DNA of 64,000 bases from Stenotrophomonas bentonitica (GCF_013185915.1 NZ_JAAZUH010000001.1:1984001-2048000); one strand, 5' to 3'; shown: positions 1 to 10,491, counted from the first letter of the stretch. Program-made: numbers and translations. The notes: generated by a model from the letters alone, not told the origin.

Positions 1-960
1 GCCCGGATCAAGGACGCGCAGGGCGCCCGCCCGGCCGCCGACACCCGCATTGCGTTCACGGTGGCTGCGGGCGGCGGCACCGATCCCGGTCCCGACCCGG
101 ACCCGGGCAGCTACTACTCGAAGGTGAACACCTCCAGCCCGAGCCAGCTGCGCTGTTCGCTGCATGAAACCATCAAGGGCCACACCTCGTATCCGTACAG
201 CGGCTCGGGGACCAGCACCTGGACCATCCTGGAGATCGCCGACGAGGATCCCAACAACAGCGGCCGGATCCTGGACGCGTACCGCAACCGCAGCTACGCC
301 AAGGTCAGCGACCGCGCGGGCACCGGCAGCGGCCTGACCTACAACCGCGAGCACACCTGGCCCAACTCGCTGGGCTTTGCCAGCACCACCGGCGACAAGG
401 GCCTGCCGTACGCGCCCTACACCGACACCCACATGCTGTACCTGACCGACACGCAGTGGAACGCCGACCGCGGCAACAAGCCGTTCGCCAAGTGCGACGC
501 CGCCTGCGGCGAGCGCGCTACCGAGAACAACAACGGCCAGGGCGGAGGCAGCGGCGGGTATCCGGGCAATTCCAACTGGGTGCGCAACCCGGACGGCAAT
601 ACCGGCACCTTCGAAGTGTGGGGCCAGCGCAAGGGCGACATGGCGCGTGCGGTGATGTACATGGCGATCCGTTATGAGGGCGGCAAGGACGCGGCCACCG
701 GGCAGTCCGAACCGGACCTGGAGCTGACCGACGACCGCAACAAGATCGTCAAGACCTCGTCCTCGCCCGCCTACATGGGGCTGCTCTCGACCCTGATCGA
801 ATGGCACCTGGCCGACCCGCCGAACGCGGCTGAAAAGGCCCGCAATGAGGTGGTCTTCAGCTTCCAGGGCAATCGCAACCCGTTCGTCGACCACCCCGAG
901 TGGGCCACCCCGGCCCTGTTCACCTCCGCGAAGCCGACCAGCTGCCAGCTGGCTGACTGA
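1..960 (+). CDS. Secreted endonuclease I family nuclease (5' partial)
   Basis: The reading frame is open from the first base of the window, so the start and any signal peptide lie upstream. The visible part has a short Gly/Pro/Asp-rich linker (about residues 20-35) followed by an endonuclease I-type domain. Its hallmark is NREHTWPNSLGF, the His-containing beta-beta-alpha metal site, followed by DTHMLYLTD and a late N-R-N-P-F-V-D-H-P-E segment. This family (E. coli EndA, Vibrio Dns) cuts DNA and sometimes RNA non-specifically in the periplasm or outside the cell. Several cysteines in the domain fit an exported, disulfide-bonded enzyme. The family is well supported; substrate and full length are not visible. 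Confidence 0.85.
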   Translation, partial: ARIKDAQGARPAADTRIAFTVAAGGGTDPGPDPDPGSYYSKVNTSSPSQLRCSLHETIKGHTSYPYSGSGTSTWTILEIADEDPNNSGRILDAYRNRSYAKVSDRAGTGSGLTYNREHTWPNSLGFASTTGDKGLPYAPYTDTHMLYLTDTQWNADRGNKPFAKCDAACGERATENNNGQGGGSGGYPGNSNWVRNPDGNTGTFEVWGQRKGDMARAVMYMAIRYEGGKDAATGQSEPDLELTDDRNKIVKTSSSPAYMGLLSTLIEWHLADPPNAAEKARNEVVFSFQGNRNPFVDHPEWATPALFTSAKPTSCQLAD

Positions 961-967
961 CGGGTTA

Positions 968-1030
968 CGTGGAGCCGGCCAGCGGCCGGCAGTACCGCTG
1001 TGTTGGCCGGCCCCGCTTGGGGGCCGGCCG
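968..1030. repeat. REP-like doublet of GC palindromes after the endonuclease gene
   Basis: Two palindromes lie side by side between the nuclease stop codon and cutA. The first begins GTGGA and has arms GCCGGCC (974-980) and GGCCGGC (984-990). The second has arms GGCCGGCCCC (1005-1014) and GGGGCCGGCC (1020-1029). They resemble SMAG-type REP elements of Stenotrophomonas and may also end transcription of the nuclease gene. Confidence 0.55.
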
Positions 1031-1051
1031 GCAGCGGTGGAATTCCATCCC

Positions 1052-1057
1052 TATAAT
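1052..1057 (+). promoter_or_regulatory. Consensus -10 box just before cutA
   Basis: A perfect TATAAT lies 8 bases before the cutA ATG, and no Shine-Dalgarno sequence fits between them. If it is used, the transcript would start at or next to the start codon, giving a leaderless or nearly leaderless cutA-dsbD-tlpA mRNA. No convincing -35 hexamer was found at the usual distance. Confidence 0.4.
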
Positions 1058-1065
1058 CGGCGGTC

Positions 1066-1404
1066 ATGTCGACCGCCGATTCCGTATTCATTCTTCTGAC
1101 CACCTGCCCCGACGCGGCCACCGCCGCGCGGGTGGCGCATGCGCTGGTCGAAGAACGCCTGGCCGCGTGCGTGACGCGGCTGGACGGGGCGCACTCGACC
1201 TACCGCTGGCACGGCGAGGTCACGGAGGACGCTGAGGTCCAGCTGCTGATCAAGACCACCGGCAGCCGCCTGGATGCGGCCATCGCCCGGGTGCAGGTGC
1301 TGCACCCATATGAACTCCCCGAGTGCATCGCGGTCGAAACCCGCGCTGGCCTTCCGGCCTACCTGGATTGGATTCGGGCCCAGACCCGAGAGGAAACCGA
1401 TTGA
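1066..1404 (+). CDS. cutA: Divalent-cation tolerance protein CutA
   Basis: A 112-residue protein, the normal CutA length. The segment ACVTRLDGAHSTYRWHGEV followed by EDAEVQLLIKT matches the conserved CutA core, and the C-terminal YLDWI is also typical. CutA forms small trimers and is linked to copper tolerance and to assembly of membrane redox proteins, though its exact role is unsettled. Its TGA overlaps the ATG of dsbD (TGATG), so the two genes are translationally coupled. This pairing fits the usual neighbourhood of CutA with thiol-redox export genes. Confidence 0.95.
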   Translation: MSTADSVFILLTTCPDAATAARVAHALVEERLAACVTRLDGAHSTYRWHGEVTEDAEVQLLIKTTGSRLDAAIARVQVLHPYELPECIAVETRAGLPAYLDWIRAQTREETD

Positions 1405-3770
1405 TGACGCTGTTTGGTCGCTTTGCCGCGCTGTGCGCGCTGTTCGTGGTGTCCCTGCCGGCCCTGGCCGTCAGCGAAAAAGACCTGCTGCCGGTGGATG
1501 AGGCCTTCGGGCTGAGCGCGCAGGCGCGCGACCGCGGGCATATCGAGGTCAGCTGGAAGATCGCGCCGGGCTACTACCTCTACCGCCACCGGACCACGGT
1601 CAAGAGCGACGCGGCCTTCAGCGCCGACGCGCTGCAGATGCCGGCGGGCAAGAAACACCACGATGACTTCTTCGGCGAAGTGGAAACCTACCGTGATCGG
1701 CTGGTCGCCGTGCTGCCGGGCAAGGCCGCCGACGATGCCGGCACGGTCACGCTGGAAGTGCGTTACCAGGGCTGCGCCGACGCAGGCGTGTGCTACCCGC
1801 CGCAGAAGCGCAGCCTGCAGGTGAAGCTGCCCGGCGGAAGCGGATCGGGCGCAAGCGCGGTAACCCCGGCCTTCAACGGCGCGGCCGCTTCTCCCTTCAA
1901 CACGCCGCTGGCCGGTGGCGATGCCGGCGGTGGCCTGCGCCTGCCTGGAACGTCCAACGCCCAGGCACTGCCGCTGCCGTCAGAGCGCGCGTTCGGCTTT
2001 GAAGCCATCGTTGGCGACGGCAACACGGTGCTGCTGCGTTTCAGCCCGGCGCCGGGTTACTACCTGTACCGCGACCGCACCTCGCTGAAGCTGGAAGGCG
2101 CCCCCGGCATCCGCGCCGACACGCCGCGCTGGCCTGCGGCCAAGTCGCACCGCGACGAACACTTCGGCGACGTGGCGGTGTACTTCGACCAGACCGAGGT
2201 CACCCTGCCGTTGCGTCGCAGCGTCGCCGACGCCGCCGAGGCGACCCTGGTGATCACCTTCCAGGGCTGCCAGACCGACGGGATCTGCTACCCGGCGATG
2301 ACGCGCCGCGTGAAGCTGGCGCTGCCGGCCGGCAAGGTCAACGCCAGCGCCGATGAGACGGTGCGCCGCAGCGACGTGATCACGCCGCTGGCGAGCCGCG
2401 ACAAACGCCCGCAGCCGCGCGAAGCCAATGGCATTGCCACCCAGCCGATGCTGATCCGGCCGAACGAGCCGGTGGCGGACGCGGCACAGGCCGACGCGCC
2501 CGATGCCAGCGCCGACAACGCGCAGCGCACGCCCCCACCGGGCAACAGCGACGCCACCCCGACCACGCTGATCGCGGCCCTGCTGCTGGCGCTGGCCGGT
2601 GGCCTGATCCTCAACCTGATGCCGTGCGTGCTGCCGATCCTGTCGCTGAAGGTGCTGGGCGTGGCGCAGAGCGGTGAAAGCCGCCAGCGCGCGCGCAGCC
2701 ATGCGCTCTGGTACACCGCCGGCGTGCTGGTGGCGTTCGCGGCGATCGGCGCGCTGGTGCTGGCCCTGCGTGCGGCCGGCCAGGCCGCAGGGTGGGGCTT
2801 CCAGCTGCAGCACCCGTGGTTCATCGCCGCGCTGGTGTACCTGATGTTCACCGTGGGCCTGAGCCTGTCGGGCGTGTTCACCCTCGGCGGCAGCCTCGGC
2901 GGCGTGGGCCAGTCGCTGGCCTCGCGCAGCGGTCCGGTCGGCGATTTTTTCACCGGCGTGCTCGCCTGCGTGGTCGCCAGCCCGTGCGTGGCGCCGTTCA
3001 TGGGTGCGCCGCTGGCCTACGCGTTCACCGCGCCGGCCCTGCCGGCGATGCTGGTGTTCCTGGTGCTGGGCCTGGGCTTGGCGCTGCCGTTCCTGCTGAT
3101 CGGCTTCGTGCCATCGCTGGCCAAGCGCCTGCCGCGCCCCGGTGCATGGATGGAAACGCTGAAGCAGGTGCTGGCCTTCCCGATGTACGGCACCGCGTTG
3201 TGGCTGCTGTGGGTGCTGGGCAAGCAGCGCGGCGTGGACGCGATGGCGCTGGTGCTGGCCGGGCTGGTGGTGGTGGGCCTGGCGCTGTGGTGGTTCGAGC
3301 GCAGCCGGTGGCGCAGCCAGCGGGTGGGCGCGGTACTGGCCCTGGTACTGCTGCTGGGCGCGCTGGTGCCGGTATGGGCGGTGACCCGCATCGACGCCCC
3401 GGGCAAGGCCACGGCGCCCACCGCCGACAACGTGGTGGCCTATTCGCCGCAGATGCTCGACCGCCTGCGCCAGGACAACCGCGTGGTGTTCGTCAACATG
3501 ACCGCCGACTGGTGCGTGACCTGCAAGGCCAACGAACGTGCGGTGCTGGGCACCCATGCGTTCGAGGAAACCCTGCGACGGACCAACGCGGTGTACATGC
3601 GCGGCGACTACACCAATGTCGATGAGCAGATCACCGCGTTCCTAGACGAGCACAAAGCGGTCGGCGTGCCGCTGTACGTGGTCTATGGTCCCGGCGCACC
3701 GCCGACGGTGCTGCCGACCGTGCTGACCCAGGCGCTGGTCGACGAAGCGCTGCTGCGCACCGCACGATGA
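1404..3770 (+). CDS. dsbD: Thiol:disulfide interchange protein DsbD with duplicated N-terminal domain
   Basis: DsbD moves electrons from cytoplasmic thioredoxin across the inner membrane to periplasmic thiol proteins. The ATG at 1404 was chosen because it overlaps the cutA stop and opens with a good signal peptide (residues 1-22, ending SLPALA). Domains in order: periplasmic alpha domain with C124/C130 (GCADAGVCYPP), a second alpha-like domain with C289/C295 (GCQTDGICYP), a linker, a multi-pass membrane domain beginning near residue 390 (MPCVLPILSLK, then CVVASPCVAP), and a C-terminal thioredoxin domain with C704-V-T-C707. The 788-residue length exceeds the roughly 565 of E. coli DsbD mainly because of the second alpha-like domain. 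It overlaps the next gene by ATGA. Confidence 0.95.
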   Translation: MTLFGRFAALCALFVVSLPALAVSEKDLLPVDEAFGLSAQARDRGHIEVSWKIAPGYYLYRHRTTVKSDAAFSADALQMPAGKKHHDDFFGEVETYRDRLVAVLPGKAADDAGTVTLEVRYQGCADAGVCYPPQKRSLQVKLPGGSGSGASAVTPAFNGAAASPFNTPLAGGDAGGGLRLPGTSNAQALPLPSERAFGFEAIVGDGNTVLLRFSPAPGYYLYRDRTSLKLEGAPGIRADTPRWPAAKSHRDEHFGDVAVYFDQTEVTLPLRRSVADAAEATLVITFQGCQTDGICYPAMTRRVKLALPAGKVNASADETVRRSDVITPLASRDKRPQPREANGIATQPMLIRPNEPVADAAQADAPDASADNAQRTPPPGNSDATPTTLIAALLLALAGGLILNLMPCVLPILSLKVLGVAQSGESRQRARSHALWYTAGVLVAFAAIGALVLALRAAGQAAGWGFQLQHPWFIAALVYLMFTVGLSLSGVFTLGGSLGGVGQSLASRSGPVGDFFTGVLACVVASPCVAPFMGAPLAYAFTAPALPAMLVFLVLGLGLALPFLLIGFVPSLAKRLPRPGAWMETLKQVLAFPMYGTALWLLWVLGKQRGVDAMALVLAGLVVVGLALWWFERSRWRSQRVGAVLALVLLLGALVPVWAVTRIDAPGKATAPTADNVVAYSPQMLDRLRQDNRVVFVNMTADWCVTCKANERAVLGTHAFEETLRRTNAVYMRGDYTNVDEQITAFLDEHKAVGVPLYVVYGPGAPPTVLPTVLTQALVDEALLRTAR

Positions 3771-4330
3771 GCGCACCGCCGCGCAGGTCGCTGCTGGTGG
3801 TAGGGCTGATCGCGGCGGCGCTGGGGCTGGGTACCGGCCTCTACCAGTTCGCGCGTGAACCGCCGGAAGCCCGTGTTGCTGCGGTGAAACGTCCTGGCGC
3901 CGTCCCGGCCAGGCCCGGCGATCCGATGCCGGCGGTCACCCTGCCCGACGTGGACGGCGCGCCGGTGGACTTCGCCCGTTTCCACGGCCGTCCGCTGCTG
4001 ATCAATGTCTGGGCCAGCTGGTGTGGCCCCTGCATCGAGGAGATGCCGATGCTGGCCGCGTTCGCTGCCGCGCAGGGCGCCGACGGCGTGCAGGTGGTCG
4101 GCCTGGCCATCGATACACCCGACGGCGTGCGCGATTACCTTCAGCAGGTGCCGGTGAGCTACCCGATCGTGGTCGAGCAGCCCGCGCCGGATGACGCGAG
4201 CGTACGCCTGGGCAATGCGCAGGGCCTGCTGCCGTATTCGGTGCTTGTGGACGCCGAGGGCAGGATCGTCAAACAGAAGCTCGGGCCGTTCGCCGCAGGC
4301 GAAGTGGAGACGTGGGCGAGCCTCAGGTAA
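3767..4330 (+). CDS. TlpA/ResA-like membrane-anchored thioredoxin
   Basis: A 187-residue protein with an N-terminal signal anchor (residues 9-27) and a thioredoxin fold whose active site is WCGPC (C86 and C89), preceded by LLINVWAS. These features are typical of TlpA/ResA/CcmG-type thiol reductases acting in the periplasm. The ATGA overlap with dsbD makes it a likely acceptor of DsbD electrons. It could serve cytochrome c maturation or general oxidative repair; the sequence does not decide. Its end overlaps the convergent uvrA-like gene by 8 bases. Confidence 0.88.
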   Translation: MSAPPRRSLLVVGLIAAALGLGTGLYQFAREPPEARVAAVKRPGAVPARPGDPMPAVTLPDVDGAPVDFARFHGRPLLINVWASWCGPCIEEMPMLAAFAAAQGADGVQVVGLAIDTPDGVRDYLQQVPVSYPIVVEQPAPDDASVRLGNAQGLLPYSVLVDAEGRIVKQKLGPFAAGEVETWASLR

Positions 4331-6959
4331 AGAAGCGCCGCAGATAGCGCGCGGTCTTTCCCTGTTTCGAACGACTGACCTGCTCGGGCGTGCCTGCAGC
4401 CACCACCTGGCCGCCCTGCTCGCCCGCGCCCGGGCCCACATCGATCACCCAGTCGGTATCGGCGACCACGCGCAGGTCGTGCTCGACCACCACCACGGTG
4501 TTGCCCGCATCGACCAGGCCGTGCAGCTGCGCCATCAGCTTGTCCACGTCAGCCGGGTGCAGGCCGGTGGTGGGTTCGTCCAGCACGTACAGGGTATTGC
4601 CGTGCTGGCTGCGCTGCAGTTCGGTGGCGAGCTTGATGCGCTGCGCTTCGCCACCGGACAGTTCGGTGGCCGGCTGGCCCAGCCGCAGGTAGCCCAGTCC
4701 GATGTCGCGCAGCAGCTGCAGCGGGCGCTGCACCACCGCTTCGTCGACGAAGAACGCCAGCGCCTCCTCCACGGTCATCGCCAGCACCTGCGCGATGTTG
4801 CGGCCGTTCCACTCCACCTCCAGGGTTTTGGCGTTGTAGCGCTGGCCGTGGCAGGTCGGACATGGCGCGTACACGCTGGGCATGAACAGCAGTTCCACGT
4901 GCACGAATCCTTCGCCTTCGCAGGTTTCGCAGCGCCCTTGGGCCATGTTGAAGGAGAAGCGGCTGGCGCTGTACCGCCGCGCCTTGGCCATGCGGGTTGC
5001 CGCGAACAGCTTCCGCACGTGGTCGAACAGGCCGGTGTAGGTGGCCAGGTTGGAACGCGGGGTGCGGCCGATGGGCTTCTGGTCGACGTTGACCAGCCGC
5101 TTGATCGCGGCCTGCCCGGCATGCAGGCGGCCGCGCGTGCGCTCGATCCGGCTTGGCTGCGGCAGGTCGTCGTCGGTGTCCGCTGTCGGCGGCTCATGGC
5201 CCAGGTGGTCGCCGACCAGCTCCACCAGCGCCTGGCTGACCAGGCTGGATTTGCCGGAGCCGGACACGCCGGTGACCGCGCAGAACGTGCCCAGCGGGAA
5301 GCGTGCGTCCAGCCCGTGCAGGTTGTTGCGATGCACGCCGCGCAGCTCCAGCCAGCCGGCCGGTTCGCGCGGCGTGCGGCGCGTGGCCGCGTGGGTGTCG
5401 AACAGATAGGGCGCGGTGGCCGAGGCCTTCACCGTGCGCAGGCCGTCCGGCACACCGCTGTACAGCACCTGCCCGCCGTGCTGGCCGGCACCGGGGCCGA
5501 CGTCCACCAGCCAGTCAGCGCGGCGCAGCATTTCCAGGTCGTGCTCGACCACGAACAACGTGTTGCCACCGGCCTTGAGCTGGTCCAATGCGTCGTACAG
5601 CGCCTCGCCATCGGCCGGATGCAGGCCGGCGGTCGGTTCGTCGAGGACGTACACCACGCCGAACAGGCTGGAGCGGATCTGGGTGGCCAGGCGCAGTCGC
5701 TGCAGCTCGCCCGGCGACAACGTGGGCGTGGCGCGGTCCATCGACAGGTAGCCCAGCCCCAGCGCTTCCAGTGTGCCGATACGCTCCACCAGGTCCTGCG
5801 CGATGCGCTGCGCGGCAATGCGCTTTTCTTCGGACAGGTCCGGAGTACGGCGCACGTCGCTGCTGCCTGCGTGCTGCAGGCCGCCGGCGGCCACACGCTC
5901 CTGCTCGGCCTTGCGCCCGGCGGCACGGCTGCGCGGTGCGCGTGCCGCAGGCGCTTCGAATCGGCCTTCGGCGGCCGGCCGCAGCGCGTCGGCCATGGCC
6001 GCCAGTGACAGCTGCGACAGCGCGCCGATGTCCAGCCCGGCGAAGGTCACCGACAGCGATGCGCGCTTCAGGCGCTTACCCTCGCAGACCGGGCACACGG
6101 TACCGACCATGTAGCGCGCCACGCGCTTCTTCATCATGGCGCTCTGGGTGGTGGCGAAGGTATGCAGCACATAGCGCCGCGCGCCGCTGAAGGTGCCCAT
6201 GTAGCTGGGCTCTTCCTTGCGGCGCAGCGCAGCGCGGGTTTCGGCAGGGGTGAACCCTGCGTACACCGGCGCCACCGGCTGCTCTTCGGTGAACAGGATC
6301 CAGTCGCGCTGCTTCTTCGGCAGGTCGCGCCAGGGAATGTCGACGTCGTAGCCGAGCGTGACCAGGATGTCGCGCTGGTTCTGCCCGTGCCACGCCGGTG
6401 GCCACGCGGCGATGGCGCGTTCGCGGATGCTCAGCGAAGGATCGGGCACCATCGACTGCTCGGTCACTTCGTACACGTGGCCCAGGCCGTGGCAGTTCGG
6501 GCAGGCGCCCTGCGGCGTGTTCGGCGAGAAATCCTCGGCGTACAGCATCGGCTGCTTCGCCGGATACGTACCGGCACGCGAGTACAGCATGCGCAGCAGG
6601 CTGGACAGCGTGGTCACGCTGCCCACGCTGGACCGCACGCTGGCGGTGCCGCGCTGCTGCTGCAGCGCCACCGCCGGGGGCAGGCCTTCGATCGCGTCCA
6701 CGTCGGGCACGCCGACCTGGTCGATCAACCGCCGCGCGTACGGCGACAGCGACTCCAGGTAGCGCCGCTGCGCCTCGGCGTACAGCGTGCCGAAGGCCAG
6801 CGACGACTTGCCGGAACCGGAGATGCCGGAGAACACCACCAGCGCATCGCGTGGAATGTCCACGTCGACGTTCTTCAGGTTGTGTTCGCGGGCACCGCGA
6901 ACGCGCACGAATGCGTCAGCGGCAGCGCGGGGTGGAACGGGCTTCTTTCGGGTGCTCAT
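4323..6959 (-). CDS. UvrA-like excinuclease ATPase (UvrA2 class)
   Basis: An 878-residue tandem ABC ATPase of the UvrA type. The N-terminal half carries the Walker [21 protein letters not shown] and then ESLSPYARR; the second half carries [15 protein letters not shown]. Zinc-binding Cys pairs are visible ([25 protein letters not shown] and CPTCHGQ). The two signature loops read [14 protein letters not shown] and [15 protein letters not shown]. Canonical UvrA is about 940 residues; the shorter length suits the UvrA2 class, which tends to lack the UvrB-binding insertion and is linked to resistance to DNA-intercalating drugs. Its start codon overlaps the stop of the chemotaxis receptor gene upstream (4 bases), so the two are co-transcribed. 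Confidence 0.88.
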   Translation of the reverse strand: MSTRKKPVPPRAAADAFVRVRGAREHNLKNVDVDIPRDALVVFSGISGSGKSSLAFGTLYAEAQRRYLESLSPYARRLIDQVGVPDVDAIEGLPPAVALQQQRGTASVRSSVGSVTTLSSLLRMLYSRAGTYPAKQPMLYAEDFSPNTPQGACPNCHGLGHVYEVTEQSMVPDPSLSIRERAIAAWPPAWHGQNQRDILVTLGYDVDIPWRDLPKKQRDWILFTEEQPVAPVYAGFTPAETRAALRRKEEPSYMGTFSGARRYVLHTFATTQSAMMKKRVARYMVGTVCPVCEGKRLKRASLSVTFAGLDIGALSQLSLAAMADALRPAAEGRFEAPAARAPRSRAAGRKAEQERVAAGGLQHAGSSDVRRTPDLSEEKRIAAQRIAQDLVERIGTLEALGLGYLSMDRATPTLSPGELQRLRLATQIRSSLFGVVYVLDEPTAGLHPADGEALYDALDQLKAGGNTLFVVEHDLEMLRRADWLVDVGPGAGQHGGQVLYSGVPDGLRTVKASATAPYLFDTHAATRRTPREPAGWLELRGVHRNNLHGLDARFPLGTFCAVTGVSGSGKSSLVSQALVELVGDHLGHEPPTADTDDDLPQPSRIERTRGRLHAGQAAIKRLVNVDQKPIGRTPRSNLATYTGLFDHVRKLFAATRMAKARRYSASRFSFNMAQGRCETCEGEGFVHVELLFMPSVYAPCPTCHGQRYNAKTLEVEWNGRNIAQVLAMTVEEALAFFVDEAVVQRPLQLLRDIGLGYLRLGQPATELSGGEAQRIKLATELQRSQHGNTLYVLDEPTTGLHPADVDKLMAQLHGLVDAGNTVVVVEHDLRVVADTDWVIDVGPGAGEQGGQVVAAGTPEQVSRSKQGKTARYLRRFFT

Positions 6960-9538
6960 GCATCCAGCATACCCACCGCGCGCATGCGCCTGGTGACGGG
7001 CGCCGCCGGCCGTTCCAGCACGAACGCGGCCACCGCTTCGGACAACTGCCCGGCCTGCCGCTGCATGGCCTGCGCCGATGCACTGGCCTCCTCCACCATC
7101 GCGGCATTCTGCTGGGTACTGCCGTCCATCTGCAGCAGGGTCTTGCCAACCTGCTCGATCCCCTCGCTCTGCTGCTGGGAGGCGGCGGAAATGCTGGCGG
7201 TGATCGCAGTGACCTGCTCCACGCTGCTGACGATGCGGGTCATGGTCGCACCGGCCTGGTCGACCTGGCGGGTGCCCGCATTCACGTTATCCACCGACGC
7301 TTCGATCAGGGTCTTGATCTGGCGCGCGGCGTCGGCACTGCGCTGCGCCAGCAGCCGCACTTCGCCGGCCACCACTGCGAAGCTGCGCCCCTGTTCACCG
7401 GCACGTGCGGCTTCCACCGCCGCGTTGAGCGCCAGGATGTTGGTCTGGAAGGCAATGCCATCGATCACCCCGGTGATGTCGCCGATCCGGCGCGACGAGG
7501 CGGCGATGTCGTGCATGGTCGCCACCACCTGCGCGACCGCGCTGCCGCCTTCCACTGCGATGTCCGCGGCGCCCACCGCAAGCCGGTTGGCCTGCAGCGC
7601 GGAATCGGCGTTCTGGCGCACGGTGGCGGTGAGTTCTTCCATCGACGAGGCGGTCTCTTCCAGGTGCGCAGCCTGGCGCTCGGTACGCTCGGCCAGGTCG
7701 CGGTTGCCCGCGACGATCTCGTCGGCCGCGCCATGGATCGCGCCCGTGGCCTGCTGGATGCGCACCACGATGTCGGAAAGCTGCTGCACGCTGGCGTTGG
7801 CGTCGTCGCGCATCTGTGCGAACACGCCCTGGAAGTCGCCCTGCATGCGCAGGCCGAGGTCGCCACGCGCGAGCCCCGACAGCAGCGCCTGCAGCCCGGC
7901 CAGGTTGCCCTGGAAGGTGTCCAGCAGCCGGTTGATGCTGACCGCCAGGGTCAGCACGAAACCCTGCTTGTCATGCACCGCGATGCGCGCGTCCAGCTCG
8001 CCATGTGCGGCAGCGTCCACCAGCGCGGCCACCTCGGTTTCCACCGTGGTCTCCAGCGCGCGGCTGCGCCATTCCACCGCAGCGCCGAGCAGCTGGCCCT
8101 CGTCCAGGATCGGATTGAGCACCAGCTGGTAGCGGACACCGCCCTGCTCGACCTCATGGGCGCTGCCCTTGCCACGCTGCAGTTGCGCGGCCACGTTGCC
8201 GAACACCGGGTGCAGCCGATGCGCGGGCTCACCGCGCCACTGTTCCGGCGTGCAACCCAGTGCGCTGCACAGCGCGCGGTTGAGGAAGCCGATGCTGCCG
8301 TCCGGGTCGAGCACCATCAACCCGGTCTGGGCACTGTCCAGCGCCTGGCGGGCGCGGGTGTTGTCGCGCGCGGCCGCGCGCTCGGCCTCGATCCGGCTGC
8401 GCAGCCGGCCCTGCATGTGCAGCAGCCGCTGCGCCAGCTGCCCGAACTCGTCGTGCGGATTACGCACGAACAGCATCGTGTCCAGCCGGTCTTCGGCGAT
8501 GTCTTCGGCGAAACGCAGGGTGTCGGCGATCGGGCGCTGCACCGCCTGCAGGGTGAGCAGCAGGGTGGCGACCAGCAGCAGTGCAACCAGCAGCAGGGTC
8601 ACCGCGAACGCGACCGTCATGGTCCGTGCCTGGCTCTGCAGGCGACCGCGCGCCGCCTCCAGCGACGCGGCCTGCGCCTGCTGGACCTGTTCCAGGCTGG
8701 GCGCGATCTGCGCGGCGGTGTCGGCCAGCGATTGCGCCTCTATGTCCAGGCCGACCCGGGCGGCCGTGTAGCCCAGCAACGCACCCTGGTAGGCGTCCAT
8801 CGCCGCGCGCAGCGCGTCCTGCGCGTCTGCACGCAGGCCCGGCGCGGCCACCGCCAGCTCGAAGGGAAGCTTGGCCTCGCTGGCCCGGTCGGTGTGGGCG
8901 GAATCGCCGGTAAGCAGCAGAAGCGCTTCCTGCCGACGGATCGTCTGCCATTGCGCGTCCAGCGCCGGGCGCTGCACCGTGGCCAGGGCATCCTCCATTG
9001 CAGTCGCGGCGGCCTCGACCTGCGCGCGCAGGTTCTCGTCGCCACGCCCCATTTCATCCACGCGTGCGTTCAGCGCGGTGATGCCGTCGGCAAACTCGGC
9101 GATGCGTGCGGCCAGTGCCTGCAACGCCTCCGCCTTGCCATTGCCTGCGGCGGCGCGCTGCAGTGCGGCCAGCGAATCCTGCAGTTCCTGCCGGGCCTGC
9201 TGCAGCGCCTGGCGGTCGGCGTCATCGAAGCTGGTCGCATAGCGGGTCTGCAGGCGGCGTGCGTCTGCGACCTGGGTGCCCAGGGCCGCTACCAGCCCGG
9301 TGACCTGCTGGTGCCTGTCGAACGTGTCGGCGGCACGCTCGCTGTTGTACCGTGTCCACGCGTATACGATGGCCACCAGCAACAGGCCCGATACGCAGGC
9401 GACCAGGCTGATCTTCAGCTTGCGCGCCACGCTCAGCCGGCGCAGTGCAACCAGCCCGTCGCGCAGCGCATGCCGGACAGGAACGGACTCACCGCGTCGG
9501 GTGAGGGACAACCAAAGGCGGCGGGGGAAGGCCGACAT
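6956..9538 (-). CDS. Methyl-accepting chemotaxis protein with PAS domain
   Basis: An 860-residue receptor. TM1 is at residues 41-61, followed by a long helical periplasmic sensor region, and TM2 is near residues 304-330. A HAMP-like stretch, a PAS-like segment ([18 protein letters not shown]) and the methyl-accepting signalling domain follow, with the hairpin tip [20 protein letters not shown]. The protein ends without a CheR-tethering pentapeptide. It should signal to CheA through CheW; the ligand is unknown. A FliA-type promoter lies 30-55 bases upstream, tying it to the flagellar regulon. The uvrA-like gene follows with a 4-base overlap. Confidence 0.93.
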   Translation of the reverse strand: MSAFPRRLWLSLTRRGESVPVRHALRDGLVALRRLSVARKLKISLVACVSGLLLVAIVYAWTRYNSERAADTFDRHQQVTGLVAALGTQVADARRLQTRYATSFDDADRQALQQARQELQDSLAALQRAAAGNGKAEALQALAARIAEFADGITALNARVDEMGRGDENLRAQVEAAATAMEDALATVQRPALDAQWQTIRRQEALLLLTGDSAHTDRASEAKLPFELAVAAPGLRADAQDALRAAMDAYQGALLGYTAARVGLDIEAQSLADTAAQIAPSLEQVQQAQAASLEAARGRLQSQARTMTVAFAVTLLLVALLLVATLLLTLQAVQRPIADTLRFAEDIAEDRLDTMLFVRNPHDEFGQLAQRLLHMQGRLRSRIEAERAAARDNTRARQALDSAQTGLMVLDPDGSIGFLNRALCSALGCTPEQWRGEPAHRLHPVFGNVAAQLQRGKGSAHEVEQGGVRYQLVLNPILDEGQLLGAAVEWRSRALETTVETEVAALVDAAAHGELDARIAVHDKQGFVLTLAVSINRLLDTFQGNLAGLQALLSGLARGDLGLRMQGDFQGVFAQMRDDANASVQQLSDIVVRIQQATGAIHGAADEIVAGNRDLAERTERQAAHLEETASSMEELTATVRQNADSALQANRLAVGAADIAVEGGSAVAQVVATMHDIAASSRRIGDITGVIDGIAFQTNILALNAAVEAARAGEQGRSFAVVAGEVRLLAQRSADAARQIKTLIEASVDNVNAGTRQVDQAGATMTRIVSSVEQVTAITASISAASQQQSEGIEQVGKTLLQMDGSTQQNAAMVEEASASAQAMQRQAGQLSEAVAAFVLERPAAPVTRRMRAVGMLDA

Positions 9539-9566
9539 CGCGTACTCCAGGCGGAATGACGCATCG

Positions 9567-9593
9567 GTATCGGCCAGGTCTGGCGGAACTTTA
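9567..9593 (-). promoter_or_regulatory. Sigma-28 (FliA) promoter of the chemotaxis receptor
   Basis: Read on the minus strand, TAAAGTTC, exactly 11 bases, then GCCGATAC. The flagellar sigma-28 consensus is TAAAGTTT-N11-GCCGATAA, so 14 of 16 positions match with the correct spacing. Transcription would start about 20 bases before the receptor ATG. Confidence 0.85.
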
Positions 9594-9690
9594 GGGTTGT
9601 TGATGCAGAACCTTGAGCGCCGTCAAACTACGCAGCCGTTGTAACGTGCGTAGACGACGGGAAGATGACGAACCGAGCCCTTCAGCCGGA

Positions 9691-10473
9691 TCAAGGCAAC
9701 GGCAGGTGCACCAGCGGCAGCGGACCGCGCGTGTGGCTGTCCAGCCAGTCGGCGAAGCGGGTGCTGCCCAGCAGCGCGCCCGGTTCCGGAGTGAGGGTGG
9801 TGTCCTTCAGCCGGGCGCCGTAGTAGCGCGCATCGGGGTCTTCCACGACCGGGCGGTCGTCCTGGTTGAAGTACATCACCCACTCCACCAGCTCGAACAG
9901 GCGGTGGCACTCGGGACCGGCGATCTGCACCATGCGCCGGGTGGGCGCGGCCGTCGCCACCTGGGCCACCAGTGCTGCGAGATCGTCGGCGGCCACCGGC
10001 TGGACCTTGGCGGGCGACAGGTGCAGGGCCCGGCGCTGGGCCAACGGGGCTACCAGCTGGGCCATGAATTCATGGCATTGCGTCGCGCGCACCAGCGTGG
10101 AGCGCAGTGCGGATTGCCGTATCAGGCCTTCCTGCACCGCCTTGGCGCGGAAGTAGGGGCTGTCCTGCAGGTAGGGCGTACCAACGATGGAGAGGGCCAC
10201 CAGATGGTGCACACCGGCGCGTTCGCAAGCCGCCAACAGCTGGGTGGTGGCCCGCTGGAAGAAGTCGCCGACCTGCGGGGCGTCGAAGATCGGCGCATTG
10301 GCGGCGTCCACCACGACCTGCGCACCCTGCAGTGCGGCGGCCAGTCCCTCGCCGGTCACCACGTCCACGCCGGTGCGGCGCGACGCGGCCAACGCTTGAT
10401 GTCCCTGGGCGGCCAGATGTTCCACCACCCGGCTGCCGATCAGCCCGTGGCCCCCGATGACGACGATCTTCAT
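9691..10473 (-). CDS. NmrA-like NAD(P)-binding oxidoreductase
   Basis: A 260-residue protein starting MKIVVIGGHGLIGSRVVEHL, with the GGxGxxG dinucleotide-binding loop of atypical short-chain dehydrogenases. The pattern DVVTGEGLAAAL, then VVVDAANAP, continues as in NmrA/YwnB-like reductases. It is a clear paralog of the protein at 12043-12792 (similar order of motifs, including VGTPYLQDSPYFRAK against VGTDKLAASGYFRGK). It is the last gene of the minus-strand run from the ECF41 island, 18 bases after the bestrophin gene. Reductases of this kind commonly accompany ECF41 sigma factors. The substrate is unknown. Confidence 0.82.
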   Translation of the reverse strand: MKIVVIGGHGLIGSRVVEHLAAQGHQALAASRRTGVDVVTGEGLAAALQGAQVVVDAANAPIFDAPQVGDFFQRATTQLLAACERAGVHHLVALSIVGTPYLQDSPYFRAKAVQEGLIRQSALRSTLVRATQCHEFMAQLVAPLAQRRALHLSPAKVQPVAADDLAALVAQVATAAPTRRMVQIAGPECHRLFELVEWVMYFNQDDRPVVEDPDARYYGARLKDTTLTPEPGALLGSTRFADWLDSHTRGPLPLVHLPLP

Positions 10474-10491
10474 GTACGCGGTCCTTGTGGG

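Noticed and set aside
4191..9559. Long open frames on the + strand across the UvrA-like and chemoreceptor genes (several hundred codons)
   Set aside because: Their translations are low-complexity Arg/Gln/His-rich without family motifs; they mirror the codon bias of the real minus-strand genes.
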